A program made the translations under genes and the position numbers. Under the pieces are notes generated by a model. It was not told the origin of the DNA. It did no database searches and was given only the letters and a program-made list of their open reading frames with translations. Source: Caballeronia mineralivorans PML1(12) (GTDB lineage: Bacteria > Pseudomonadota > Gammaproteobacteria > Burkholderiales > Burkholderiaceae). From it: a stretch of 64,000 nucleotides of DNA. The stretch is taken from NCBI RefSeq assembly GCF_001028175.1, contig NZ_AEJF01000088.1:35259-99258 (forward strand). Reading direction: 5' to 3'. Shown here piece by piece: positions 44,226 to 53,574 of this stretch; position 1 is the first letter of the stretch; every line of letters starts with the position of its first letter.

Positions 44226-45704
44226 TTACCAGGTCGCGTCGGCATCCAGCGGATAAACCGGCCGCTGGACGTTCCTGAATTCGAACAAACCGAAGTCGGA
44301 ACTGGTCACGCCACGGCTATCGCATTCGACGAGGCCGTGTGCGATCGGCACGAATACCGGACGACAGTACATCCTAGACTTGAGGATGAGGAACGTCGCG
44401 CGACGCGGATCGATGCCGACACTTTCGAATACGCCAAGGTCCCAGGGCTCGTGCGTGCGCTCAGTCAATACGATCTTCGCCACGCCCACATCGAGCACCG
44501 CAGCGCGACCCATGTAGGCGCGCTGTCTCGTGTAGGTCGGCCCGCTGATCACATATTCGCCATCGGTCAACGCGCGTATCACGCCTGTCAGCCTGACCGG
44601 CGGGCGCGGTTTCGCGGCCCGCCGGCTGAGCTTGTTTCCAACCTCGAGCGTGACGGTCGCGCCCACGCCCGCTGCCAACAAAACAGTGACCGCCTCCGGA
44701 TCGCATAGCGGCCCGGTCACGATTCCAGTCAGCCCTTGCCTGACTGCTTCCTCATATACATCCATCGTGTCACACGCGCCGCCCGACATGCAGTTGTCGC
44801 CATGATCGAGCAACAGCACGGGTTTATCTGCGCCACGCGCAAGCACGGCGCCCTCGGCCACTGAATCCGCGAGCGACGGACTACGATAGAAAAATCCCTC
44901 GCGATCGTCCCAGATCTGCCGCGCGATACGCTCGGCCACCTGCGCGGCAGCTTCGCGATTACCATCGCCGACAACCACGACACTGATGCGTGGCGCCGGG
45001 ATATCGGCGAGCGAAAATCCGGCCAGTATGGAGACGGCCAGCATACCCTCGCGTTCCGCGGCCTGCGCCGCTTCCACCGCGCGTTTCATCGCCCCGGCGG
45101 CGCTCGCGCTGCGCAGCGTATGCGTAAGCAGCGGCGGTTGCGACCACGCGATCACCGGTCGCGCGCGGCCATCAATAAGGTCGAACAAAAGCCGTGCTGC
45201 ATGGGCGCCGCATTCGCGCATATCGACATGCGGATAGGTCTTGAAGCTGACCATGATGTCCGCGTTGTCGATCATCTTCTGCGTGACGTTGCCGTGCAGA
45301 TCGAGAGCAACGGCTATGGGTGCATTCGGCAACGCGGCTCGCACGCGTTCGAGCAGATCGCCTTCGCCGTCGTTCGAATTCTCGGCGACCATCGCTCCGT
45401 GCAGGTCGAGCATGACAGCGTCGCAACCGCGCGCGGCGTCGACGATCGCGTTGCAGATTGTGTCGTACGCCGCAGCCGCGACCGGACCACTCGGATTCGC
45501 CGATGCCGAGACCGGCGTGACAAGTTGCGCGCCTGTGCGTTCCGCTGCGTCGATGAAAGCGGACATCGCAGTCTGCATGCCCTTGTTCTCGTTGTACGCA
45601 TCCGCGCCGAACGCGGGACCGTTGCGACCGAACGCGGCAAGCGGCGTTGCCACCGGCGAGAACGTGTTGGTCTCATGATTCATGCGTGCAATAAGAATTT
45701 TCAT
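44226..45704 (-). CDS. M81-family metallopeptidase (MlrC-like)
   Basis: A 492-residue protein of peptidase family M81, named for microcystinase C. The N-terminal domain includes RMNHETNTFSPVAT and a conserved metal-site region VMLDLHGAMVAENSNDGEGD; VALDLHGNVTQKM follows. The C-terminal domain has DHGDNCMSGGACDTMDVYE. Family members cleave linearised peptides or amide bonds of non-ribosomal products and amino acid derivatives. Start ATG at 45704. It is the last gene of a leftward run with the binding protein, an M14-like peptidase and a Rieske system; its stop lies 12 bp from that of the convergent lldD gene. Confidence 0.85.
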   Translation of the reverse strand: MKILIARMNHETNTFSPVATPLAAFGRNGPAFGADAYNENKGMQTAMSAFIDAAERTGAQLVTPVSASANPSGPVAAAAYDTICNAIVDAARGCDAVMLDLHGAMVAENSNDGEGDLLERVRAALPNAPIAVALDLHGNVTQKMIDNADIMVSFKTYPHVDMRECGAHAARLLFDLIDGRARPVIAWSQPPLLTHTLRSASAAGAMKRAVEAAQAAEREGMLAVSILAGFSLADIPAPRISVVVVGDGNREAAAQVAERIARQIWDDREGFFYRSPSLADSVAEGAVLARGADKPVLLLDHGDNCMSGGACDTMDVYEEAVRQGLTGIVTGPLCDPEAVTVLLAAGVGATVTLEVGNKLSRRAAKPRPPVRLTGVIRALTDGEYVISGPTYTRQRAYMGRAAVLDVGVAKIVLTERTHEPWDLGVFESVGIDPRRATFLILKSRMYCRPVFVPIAHGLVECDSRGVTSSDFGLFEFRNVQRPVYPLDADATW

Positions 45705-45758
45705 GCGGCTTTCACTCGAAGGGTTCAGACCACGAGTCTATCGCTTCATCAACCATTT

Positions 45759-46532
45759 TCAACTCCCGGAAATATCGAAGTCGAAGTAACGACGCTCGAT
45801 CCTTTGATACGTTCCGTCCTTCACCATCGCGTCGATCGCGTGGTCGAGTTTCGTCCGCAACGGGGTATCGTCCTTCCGCACGCCGATACCCGCACCCTTG
45901 CCCAAGGTCTTCGCGTCGCTCACGGGATCGCCGACGAACGCAAACCCCTTGCCTTGTGGTGTCTTCAGAAACCCCTGGCTGCCCGCGATCATGTCGGTCA
46001 GGGTCACATCGATACGGCCCGAACGAAGATCCGTGTACACCTGCTCCTGATTGGCATACGACACCACCTGGATGCCTGCGGGTGCCCAGTTCGCTTTCGC
46101 GTAGGCCTCCTGAGTCGAGCCCTGCGCGACCCCGACGTTCTTGCCCTTCAACGACACCACCGTCGGCTTGATATCCGCCCCCTCCTTGCCGATGAGGCGG
46201 CTAGGCGTATTGAACAGCGGCACGGAAAACGCGATCTGTTCTTCGCGCTTCGGGGTGATCGACATTGCGGACAAGATGGCGTCGAACTTACGCCCTTGCA
46301 GCGCGGGAATGATGCCGTCGAAACCGGTTTCGACCCAGACGCATTTGACGTCGAGACGTTTGCAGATTTCATTGCCCAGGTCGATCTCGAAGCCCACGAG
46401 TTGCCCCGACGGCGCTTTGGATTCGAATGGCGCATAGGTCGGATCGACGCCAAAGCGAAGCTCGCTCGCGTCTTTCGCATGCACGCAGAACGCGGCGAGT
46501 AACAACGCCATACCAGCAAGTGCCTTTTTCAT
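45759..46532 (-). CDS. Orphan amino acid ABC solute-binding protein (ArgT/HisJ-like)
   Basis: A 257-residue periplasmic binding protein of family 3 (polar amino acids). The signal peptide is MKKALAGMALLLAAFCVHA. DASELRFGVDPTYAPFESK and LVGFEIDLGNEICKRL are the family signature, and EQIAFSVPLFNTPSRLIGK the second lobe. The ATG at 46532 follows GGAG. Family members bind lysine, arginine, ornithine or opines. No permease or ATPase gene lies nearby, so it must use a transporter encoded elsewhere. It suggests the operon handles an amino-acid-like compound. Confidence 0.88.
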   Translation of the reverse strand: MKKALAGMALLLAAFCVHAKDASELRFGVDPTYAPFESKAPSGQLVGFEIDLGNEICKRLDVKCVWVETGFDGIIPALQGRKFDAILSAMSITPKREEQIAFSVPLFNTPSRLIGKEGADIKPTVVSLKGKNVGVAQGSTQEAYAKANWAPAGIQVVSYANQEQVYTDLRSGRIDVTLTDMIAGSQGFLKTPQGKGFAFVGDPVSDAKTLGKGAGIGVRKDDTPLRTKLDHAIDAMVKDGTYQRIERRYFDFDISGS

Positions 46533-46624
46533 GGGTGCTCCAGTTTGACGGAATAGCCGCATCGTTGAATGCGTTGCCGGCTAAGGTTAATAAGACCGCT
46601 ATTGAGGCGGGTTGCCTTGGCTGC

Positions 46625-47728
46625 TTAAGATGCCTGGAGAGCTGCAAGCCCGCGTTCAAAAATCTGCCGCGTGCGTAACTGGGTGAGTTCGCGCCAGTCC
46701 CGGTCCGCGGGGTAGAAATGTTCCGCCAGCGCCGCTTTGATCCGGCGTCCCGTTGCATCTTCAGGATCGCCGTACAGATGCAGCCAGTGATCGTCTCTCA
46801 GCGCGGAATGCCCCCGTGCGCTGTCGTAGGTTCCGCATTCGATCACCAGTTGCATCAGGTCGACGCCGGGCAGCGAATCCAGCAGCGCCTGCGACGTATA
46901 ACCCGTTGCGGTCGCGGCAATTCCCGAATCGGTGGTGGCGGCAGGACCGGTCATGACCGTATAGAGCCATGGGCCGAAAATAGACCGTGACGTGCCGAGT
47001 GCGGGATAGGTTTCCTGCGCCACCGCCATCAACATGGCATGACCGAACGCGCCTGCCCCGGTATGCAGGTCGAAACACATCGCTGTATGCGCGCCTTCCA
47101 TAAAACGCTTCGCAATAGCACGCAAGGTACGGTTGCTCCAGGTGGCGTGCTGACCGCCGAAGAAAATGCCATCGGCATGAGCGTACTGCCCCGCTTCGAC
47201 AATGCTCATTACCGTGGCTAGCCCCAATCGCTCGATCTCTGTTGCCAGCCGTTCATCGGCACGTCGGCGTGAAGGGCCGTCAAGGTCGCGGCACAGATAG
47301 ATCTCATGAAACGCCTCGTAATGCGCGTTGTCCAGCAGCGGTTTGTCGAACGCCAGGTAGTTCCGGTTGAGGTCGACGTTGTCCTCGTTCACACGACGCA
47401 ACCAGGCGGTGCCCCACGGATTGATCAGGTGCACCATCACCACGCAAACATCGGCTGGCAACACGCGTTTTTGCAACGAATGAAGCAACGTGATCTGCGA
47501 CTCGGAGCCGTAATACCCTTCAATGCCATGCGTGCCGGACAGGACAATGAACCGCTTGGGCGCGAGCGGATCGCCGATCAAGGCCACATCGGTGGCGAGT
47601 AATTCGCCGCGAGGACCGCGCATCGGATGCTGGAACTCCGTCAGTGCGGCGCCGGCAACCCGCACGGCTTCAATAAAACGCTCGCGCTGAGCGGTAAAGC
47701 CGGGGGCTTTAGTGAAGTACCGTTCCAT
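46625..47728 (-). CDS. M14-like zinc carboxypeptidase (DUF2817 type)
   Basis: A 367-residue protein of the DUF2817 group of the M14 metallopeptidase superfamily. Zinc ligands are suggested by VLSGTHGIEGYYGSE (His/Glu pair) and CFDLHTGAGAFGHA (third His); VNEDNVDLNRNY is also conserved in M14. The ATG at 47728 is chosen for a moderate AGAG site. It likely removes an amino-acid or acyl moiety from an amide substrate; together with the M81 enzyme this gives the operon two hydrolases. Confidence 0.82.
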   Translation of the reverse strand: MERYFTKAPGFTAQRERFIEAVRVAGAALTEFQHPMRGPRGELLATDVALIGDPLAPKRFIVLSGTHGIEGYYGSESQITLLHSLQKRVLPADVCVVMVHLINPWGTAWLRRVNEDNVDLNRNYLAFDKPLLDNAHYEAFHEIYLCRDLDGPSRRRADERLATEIERLGLATVMSIVEAGQYAHADGIFFGGQHATWSNRTLRAIAKRFMEGAHTAMCFDLHTGAGAFGHAMLMAVAQETYPALGTSRSIFGPWLYTVMTGPAATTDSGIAATATGYTSQALLDSLPGVDLMQLVIECGTYDSARGHSALRDDHWLHLYGDPEDATGRRIKAALAEHFYPADRDWRELTQLRTRQIFERGLAALQAS

Positions 47729-47799
47729 GTTCTCTTGTCCGAAAATAAAGGTCGCTTGCCGCACGCCGCGCGGCCAACGGTATCAACCTGCTTTGCCAA

Positions 47800-48918
47800 T
47801 CAAGCTGCGGGCCCGATCCGTATCGTGATCGCACTCGAAGGTCTCGCGCAGCACAGCAGCACTTCGCCATCGCGCGGTTCATCGAGCGGCGGCTCGAAGT
47901 ACTCGACCGTGCCATCGATCAACTGGCTGGCGCAACATCCGCACAAGCCCGCGCGGCAACTGAAGGCAGGCTCGAAGCCGGCGCGTTCCGCAAACTCCAG
48001 CAACGAGTGACATGACGAGTCCCATTCCAGCGTTTTGCCTGATGGCGCAAAACAAACTGTGGGAATGGACTCTTTCACCGGCGCCGATGGCTTGGGCAAA
48101 GGCAGCGCATCGACATCGGCATCGTCCGAATCAAGCACCGAAGCAGGTCCGAAAAACTCATGCCGGATACGGTCTTTACGCACACCGAGGCTGCGCAGCA
48201 AACGCCAGTTTGCCTGCATGAAGGGCGTGGGACCACACAGGTAGACGTCGTAGTCATCGAGTGGCAGCAAGCGTTGCATTATCTCGTGCGTAATGAGGCC
48301 GCGGCTGTCGAAGCACTGCGTGGTGACGTCCATTGGTTCGGGCGTGCGATAGCAGATATGCGTCAGCACACCCTCCCTACTCGCCTGTAAACGCGTCACT
48401 TCGTCCCGAAATGCATGCACGCCGCCGTTTTCGCATGCGTGGATGAAATAGACCCGACACTGCGACGTCGTGCAAAGACGATGCAACATGCTGAGCGTCG
48501 GCGTGACGCCAACACCACCGCTTAACAACACGACCGGTCGATCGCCAGGTTCATCGAGTGTGAATGCGCCGGCTGGACCGGCAATATCAAGCGTATCGCC
48601 CACGTTAGTCACCGCGTGCAGATGACTCGATACACATCCGTCAGGCAGCTCGCCCCGATCCGGGGGCGCCAGTTGATGCTTCACCGAAATGCGCCAGCGT
48701 GCGCGCTCGGCAGGATCGCCGGACAGGCTGTAGTGCCGCAGCCGGCCCTGTCCATCCGCGCCGGTGACACGCACCTGAACGAACTGTCCCGGCAGGAAAG
48801 CCGGCAGCAATGCCCCGTCCACCGCTTCAAGCACGAAAGATTTGATCGTGCTGCTTTCGCGCTGGACCGCTGCGACGCGCATCCGCTTGAACGCTCGCGG
48901 CTCTGTTCCGTCTTGCAT
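47800..48918 (-). CDS. Oxygenase reductase (FAD/NAD and plant-type 2Fe-2S)
   Basis: A 372-residue reductase. The FAD domain has RLRHYSLSGDP, the NAD domain VVLLSGGVGVTPTLSML and DVYLCGPTPFM, and the C-terminal plant-type ferredoxin domain carries CRAGLCGCC and a later LLCCARP for the [2Fe-2S] cluster. It moves electrons from NAD(P)H to the terminal oxygenase. The ATG at 48918 lies two bases after the stop of the Rieske gene, so the two are translated together. A TTG six bases further upstream is unlikely. Confidence 0.92.
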   Translation of the reverse strand: MQDGTEPRAFKRMRVAAVQRESSTIKSFVLEAVDGALLPAFLPGQFVQVRVTGADGQGRLRHYSLSGDPAERARWRISVKHQLAPPDRGELPDGCVSSHLHAVTNVGDTLDIAGPAGAFTLDEPGDRPVVLLSGGVGVTPTLSMLHRLCTTSQCRVYFIHACENGGVHAFRDEVTRLQASREGVLTHICYRTPEPMDVTTQCFDSRGLITHEIMQRLLPLDDYDVYLCGPTPFMQANWRLLRSLGVRKDRIRHEFFGPASVLDSDDADVDALPLPKPSAPVKESIPTVCFAPSGKTLEWDSSCHSLLEFAERAGFEPAFSCRAGLCGCCASQLIDGTVEYFEPPLDEPRDGEVLLCCARPSSAITIRIGPAA

Positions 48919-48920
48919 GA

Positions 48921-49973
48921 TCAACGGCCGTGAGCAGGCGCTGCGAGCTCGGGCACCGGCGTCTCCGCCTCGATCAGCCGTTGCAGGCTGCGTCGAAAAC
49001 GCAACGGTCCCGCATCGAGCGGCAAATCGAGATTGGGCGTTCGCCTGTTCGCCATTCCCGCGTGGACCGCCGTCAGAATCACGCGGTCCTCTTCGAATGC
49101 ATGGCGAACGTCCTCGTTGAACTGACGCGACACGCTTTCATCGCGTTGATCGAAGTTGCGCATCTGAAACCAGAAGTAGCGCGTGTTCGATTCATCGATG
49201 GGCGTCATGAAGTTGTACGAGTTCATCAGGAAGGCGTGCTCGTGCAGCGGGCCTTCGTCGGTACCGGTACCCGCCGGTGTGAACACCGCCTTGATGATCG
49301 CATGCGACGGAAAGCGGACCTCGTAATGCTGCTTGCGGTCGCACCTTCCTGAGAACTTCACGAACCGGGCGTAGAAGGGTGCGACATCCACGTCACGCAT
49401 CCAGCGCGACACGACCACGCCGTCGTCGGTGATGGTCGTTTTAAGCGGCTCGGATTCGCATGCCGCGTTGCCGAACGAAGACGGATGAACCCATGCAACA
49501 TGCGACGGATCGAGCAGATTGTCCGTCACGTACAGATAGTTGCACGCGACCGTCATCGCATCGCCCTGATTGATACCCCACGCCGGATCGTCCCATTCCT
49601 GGACCACGAAAATATCGTCCGCATTCGCCTGCTGCGGCGAGCCCATCCAGATCCAGACCAGACCATAACGCTCTTCAACGGGGTAGCTGCGAACACGCGC
49701 AGCCGGCGGGATCTTTGTCATGCCCGGTGCACGCACGCAGCTCCCCGCGCAATCGAAAGTCAGGCCGTGGTAGCCACATTCGATCTGACCGTCTTGCAAG
49801 CGTCCCATCGACAACGGCAGCTTCCGGTGCGGGCACGCGTCCTCCAGCGCGACCACCGCGCCTCCCGGCTTGCGATATAAAACCACGGGCTCACCGAGCA
49901 GGGTCAGCGGATGCAGGCCATCGCCAATCTCGCTGCTCCATGCCGCCACATACCATGCGTTTCTTAAGAACAT
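48921..49973 (-). CDS. Rieske non-haem iron oxygenase, terminal component
   Basis: A 350-residue oxygenase of the VanA-like (O-demethylase/carnitine-type) branch. The Rieske cluster ligands are C47/H49 and C66/H69 (CPHRK, CGYHG). The mononuclear iron is held by His158 and His163 in DPSHVAWVH, with D155 as bridging residue. Such enzymes demethylate aromatic ethers or hydroxylate small substrates. The ATG follows GGAGAGG. First gene of the leftward operon and divergent from a LysR regulator, its probable activator. Substrate not determined; the hydrolases and amino-acid binding protein point to an amide-linked methyl or aryl compound. Confidence 0.9.
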   Translation of the reverse strand: MFLRNAWYVAAWSSEIGDGLHPLTLLGEPVVLYRKPGGAVVALEDACPHRKLPLSMGRLQDGQIECGYHGLTFDCAGSCVRAPGMTKIPPAARVRSYPVEERYGLVWIWMGSPQQANADDIFVVQEWDDPAWGINQGDAMTVACNYLYVTDNLLDPSHVAWVHPSSFGNAACESEPLKTTITDDGVVVSRWMRDVDVAPFYARFVKFSGRCDRKQHYEVRFPSHAIIKAVFTPAGTGTDEGPLHEHAFLMNSYNFMTPIDESNTRYFWFQMRNFDQRDESVSRQFNEDVRHAFEEDRVILTAVHAGMANRRTPNLDLPLDAGPLRFRRSLQRLIEAETPVPELAAPAHGR

Positions 49974-50091
49974 TGACCTCTCCGTTCCATTCAGCTGACC
50001 GCCATTGCGGCTGCTGAATCCGTCTAATCCCCTGGAACCCAGCTTAAGAACTCAAAATTGAAAAGAACAGAGGGCTAAATCTTCGGCATCG

Positions 50092-50106
50092 TTTAGAATT
50101 TCTAAA
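50092..50106. promoter_or_regulatory. 15-bp LysR-type palindrome
   Basis: TTTAGAA-T-TTCTAAA, a perfect dyad 26 bp upstream of the LysR start and 118 bp upstream of the Rieske oxygenase start. Size, symmetry and T/A ends fit a LysR binding site. Confidence 0.55.
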
Positions 50107-50132
50107 ACGACTCAAGGTCCCCACCGCTAATC

Positions 50133-51074
50133 ATGGACACACTCCCGCCACTGCGAGCGTTACAGGTATTCGACACCCTGGGCCGTTGCGGGGGCGTGGT
50201 CGAGACAGCACGGCGGCTCGGTGTCTCGCCGGGGGCCGTCAGCCAGCAGATCAAGATCCTGGAAGATTCATTGGGCATGCGGCTGCTTGCGAAAGAAGGC
50301 AAGCGCCTTCGCCTGACCGCGGCAGGCGCGCGGTATCACGAGACCTGTGCAGCCGCTTTTGAAAGCCTGCGCGTCGCAGGCGCCGAGATCGAACGGGTGA
50401 GGAACAGGCGCAGCCTGAGCATCAGCGCGTTGCCGTCGCTCCTGGCGAAGTGGCTCGCACCGCGCATCTACGAGTGGCAAATCGCGCATCCGGAACTGGA
50501 TGTGTATCTTGACGGCACGCATTCGGAGCCATCGCCCGATGGCCCTCAGATCGACTTCCGCATTACCTACGGCGAGCGCATCAGTCATACCGGCACCACA
50601 GTCGAACTGTTTCGCGACAGCGTCGTACCCGTATGTAGCCCTCGCTTGCCAAGCGCCCAGCGGCCACTCGTCAGACTGGACGACATTCTTGCTTATCCGC
50701 TGCTGTCGATAGACTGGTTACCGAAGTTTTCATCGCCGCCGTCCTGGCGCGAGTGGTTCGCGGCCAACGGCATTGATTGCCCTGACGACATACGTGGCAA
50801 TCGTCTTGTATTTTCGCTGTCGGGGCTTGCGATACAAGCAGCTATTGAAGGCCATGGGTTCGTGCTGGCGCAGACATCGATGATCATCGACGACCTGACC
50901 GCAGGGCGCCTCGTGCTGCCGTTTCCTGTCGGTGTTGCGCTGCCCTCGCCTTATTACCTGACTTGGCAAGCGAGCACCTTTGACCAGCCACACTGCCGTG
51001 CATTTCATCGCTGGCTGCTCACACGCAGCCGTGAACAACAGGCGATCAACGACCGGATGCTCGGCGCGACATAA
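50133..51074 (+). CDS. LysR-family transcriptional regulator (GcvA-like)
   Basis: A 313-residue LysR regulator. The winged helix-turn-helix is VVETARRLGVSPGAVSQQIKIL near residues 22-43 and the C-terminal co-inducer domain has the periplasmic-binding-protein fold of GcvA-type members. It is transcribed away from the Rieske operon, the standard layout, with the TTTAGAATTTCTAAA palindrome in between. Effector unknown. Confidence 0.92.
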   Translation: MDTLPPLRALQVFDTLGRCGGVVETARRLGVSPGAVSQQIKILEDSLGMRLLAKEGKRLRLTAAGARYHETCAAAFESLRVAGAEIERVRNRRSLSISALPSLLAKWLAPRIYEWQIAHPELDVYLDGTHSEPSPDGPQIDFRITYGERISHTGTTVELFRDSVVPVCSPRLPSAQRPLVRLDDILAYPLLSIDWLPKFSSPPSWREWFAANGIDCPDDIRGNRLVFSLSGLAIQAAIEGHGFVLAQTSMIIDDLTAGRLVLPFPVGVALPSPYYLTWQASTFDQPHCRAFHRWLLTRSREQQAINDRMLGAT

Positions 51075-51166
51075 GTGGTGCGCCCGCGTGAAGAATGAGC
51101 GCTCCCAGTCTGATTTATTTCGATGAAACAAACATGCGGCGTTGTAACGAAGATCTTCGTTGCCCG

Positions 51167-51394
51167 CTAAGTACCACCCAGGAACTGGCCGAGGCAATAC
51201 CTTCCAACCACTCGGCAATGACCGCGGACGGTAGGCTGTTTTTCAACAGTAATGCCTGACTGAGCCGACACGTGAATCAGGTTTGGAGTAAATGGCCGCG
51301 TAGCTGGATTGAGAAAGGCGAATAGCAGAAGAACGACCAGCCCTATCAAGCGGCGCGCCATGCTTACCATGCGGCGAAGCTGATTTTGGTTCAT
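51167..51394 (-). CDS. Possible small membrane or secreted protein
   Basis: A 75-codon ORF (MNQNQLRRMVSMARRLIGLV at the start) with a basic N-terminus and a hydrophobic stretch, like a signal anchor. AAGGA precedes the ATG at seven bases. It lies downstream of the Nramp-type gene on the same strand, 152 bp after its stop. No family is recognised. The remainder of 51075-51546 holds no other convincing feature. Confidence 0.35.
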   Translation of the reverse strand: MNQNQLRRMVSMARRLIGLVVLLLFAFLNPATRPFTPNLIHVSAQSGITVEKQPTVRGHCRVVGRYCLGQFLGGT

Positions 51395-51546
51395 CGACGA
51401 TCCTTCGTCGGCTATTGCATTCGACTGATTGCACGCTTCAAGGGGCTGGCCGGACTCGCGATGAAACACGCAAGCCCGCCAGTACCGAATACATCGGATC
51501 GGGCGCGGCATCGCGTTGACTTGCGAAGCCGCCCCACACTTTCCTG

Positions 51547-53205
51547 CTAGTGAAACCAGATCATCTGCACGACCTTCACTACAACCAGCCCGACCGCTAC
51601 GACCAGGTAACCACGCAGCACACCCATCCAGATCCGCTTTGTCAGGGTGAGGTTCGGCGGCGGCAGCTCGTGCAACGGCGGCATGCGCCACGTGTCCCGC
51701 GATTGTTTCAAGTAGCGCTGCCCGGTCCGCTGTTCCATACCGTCCGCCGCTTCGTGGCGAAGTGAGCGAAGCACCACCATTGCCAGATAGCCCACTACGG
51801 CCAGCGTCGTTCCACCGCCCAACACTTCAAGAATGGTCTCGCCGCTGATGTCCGGGTACACAACAGATGCGGTCAGGATAATCGACAACATCACCAGGAC
51901 CCAGATCACAGCCCCCGTGAAAACGTTGAGCTTTTTCGAGTTGGCCCACGGTCCCAGCACCGCCTTGTCGTTGCACAATAGCAGCAGGAACACGGTTGCG
52001 CTCGGCAACAAAACGCCTGCGAGTGTTTGCACGGCTTCTGTCAAGAGTCCAAGCGGGCTGCCGGGAATAAGCACCAGCGCAGCGGCAGCCGCAACAATGC
52101 CGAAATAGACCAGATAGAAACCTTTAGCGTCCGATACACCACGGTGCAGCGAGTGGTGGATCTTGAATACGTCGCCAATGGCGTAAGCCGTAGAAAGCGA
52201 CACTGCCGCCGCACCAATAATGCATGCGTCGAGCAAAGCAACTGCGAACAGCGTGGCGCTCGTACGACCCGCGTATTTGCTCAAGCCTGCAATCACCCCG
52301 CCGGCGTCCGTGAAGTTGCCGAACTCCGGCTTGCCTGCGTACAGCGCCGCGCAGAAGGACATCATCGCTACACCGCCGATCATCACGAAGATGATACCGA
52401 TCCATAAATCGGCTTTCTCGTATTTCATGAAACGCGGCGTAATGCGCTTGTCGACTATATAGCTTTGCTGGAAAAACAATTGCCACGGCGCAACGGTGGT
52501 GCCGACAATGCCGATCACGAGCAACATCACGTCGCTCAGTTTCGAATGCGCCGGCCAGCTCGGCACGAAGAAGTTGCTTGCCATCCGCGACACGGGCGGG
52601 TGGATAGACACTAGTACGGGAACGAGCAGCAGACTCAAAAGACACAGGACAATCGCGAAGCGCTCGAAGCGTCTGAAGCTCCCTGTACTAACCGCCGCCA
52701 TGGTCAGGGCCGCGGCAATGCACACGCCCAGAACCTTGGAGATGCCAAAGAAATCGAGGACGAACGTGATGCCGATAAACTCGGTCACGATGGTGAGCGC
52801 GTTGAGAATAAACAGATCGATAACGCTAAAGGCACCCCAGAACTTTCCAAACCGTTCGAAGATCAGGCGCGCGTGACCGACTCCGGTGACTGCGCCCAAA
52901 CGCAGCACCATTTCCTGGTTGACGAACAGAACCGGGACCAGCAGCAGAAGCGTCCAGAGCAGCGTTGTTCCGTAGTTCTGACCTGCTTGCGTATAGGTGC
53001 CGAACGCGCCGGCGTCGTTGTCGCCGACCATCACGATCAGGCCGGGGCCAAGAATGGCCAGGAGCGTTCGAAAGCGGGCCCACCAATGGGTGCGTGCTGC
53101 CGTGTCATGTTGAGCGATCGTGCCGAGTGCGCCCTTGATGTCGCCGACATGGGCGTCATCAAGCACAGCACTGCGTGGTGGTAGGACTTGGGATGGCATG
53201 GACAT
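51547..53205 (-). CDS. Nramp-like divalent metal transporter with atypical metal site
   Basis: A 552-residue transporter with about 11 helices of the Nramp (LeuT-like) fold. In canonical MntH, helix 1 has DPGN and helix 6 has a Met-Pro-His. Here helix 1 reads GDNDAGAFG, so the Asp (D64) is kept but Asn is replaced by Ala, and helix 6 reads GTTVAPWQ, so the soft-metal Met is Ala239 and His is Trp241. This pattern resembles the Nramp-related magnesium transporter branch, suggesting Mg2+ rather than Mn2+/Fe2+. The start at 53205 follows GGAAAA. It lies behind a long structured leader with two small ORFs. Confidence 0.88.
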   Translation of the reverse strand: MSMPSQVLPPRSAVLDDAHVGDIKGALGTIAQHDTAARTHWWARFRTLLAILGPGLIVMVGDNDAGAFGTYTQAGQNYGTTLLWTLLLLVPVLFVNQEMVLRLGAVTGVGHARLIFERFGKFWGAFSVIDLFILNALTIVTEFIGITFVLDFFGISKVLGVCIAAALTMAAVSTGSFRRFERFAIVLCLLSLLLVPVLVSIHPPVSRMASNFFVPSWPAHSKLSDVMLLVIGIVGTTVAPWQLFFQQSYIVDKRITPRFMKYEKADLWIGIIFVMIGGVAMMSFCAALYAGKPEFGNFTDAGGVIAGLSKYAGRTSATLFAVALLDACIIGAAAVSLSTAYAIGDVFKIHHSLHRGVSDAKGFYLVYFGIVAAAAALVLIPGSPLGLLTEAVQTLAGVLLPSATVFLLLLCNDKAVLGPWANSKKLNVFTGAVIWVLVMLSIILTASVVYPDISGETILEVLGGGTTLAVVGYLAMVVLRSLRHEAADGMEQRTGQRYLKQSRDTWRMPPLHELPPPNLTLTKRIWMGVLRGYLVVAVGLVVVKVVQMIWFH

Positions 53206-53341
53206 TTTTGTTTTTCCAGAAAGCGGGGGATGGCTGATAGGGGATGTGCCGTGCTTATCCCGCATACGAACGACGGACGTCATGCCTTGATGCAACTAAG
53301 GTGACAAGACGGCGTATCCGGGAACCTGGTGGGAGCGTTGG

Positions 53342-53488
53342 TCAGGCTTGAAACACGAATTTCCGGAATGCGCGCCAAGCGCTAGCGCAGCGATGCTGGC
53401 TGGTGGATTCCAGCGACAACATGGTGTCGTAGTGAAGGCGTGATTCCTGGACGTGCGGAAGGTGCGAGACGAGCAAAAGGAAGTGCAT
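53342..53488 (-). CDS. Small ORF upstream of the Nramp-like gene (48 codons)
   Basis: A 48-codon ORF (MHFLLLVSHLPHVQESRLHY at the start) with GGAG seven bases upstream of its ATG. It lies 136 bp upstream of the transporter gene and 86 bp downstream of the 21-codon ORF. The N-terminus is hydrophobic and the rest is basic and unlike known proteins. It may be a small protein or a second leader ORF. Confidence 0.5.
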   Translation of the reverse strand: MHFLLLVSHLPHVQESRLHYDTMLSLESTSQHRCASAWRAFRKFVFQA

Positions 53489-53574
53489 GGTGCTTCTCCG
53501 AAAATAGGGCTTTTCAGTGGATGGAAAGCCAGCAGAACGGAGTTCGGACACGCGATGCGTGTGACGAAAAGGAT

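Noticed and set aside
45120..46502. A 460-codon plus-strand frame across the M81 and binding protein genes.
   Set aside because: Antisense, spanning two unrelated genes, no motif.
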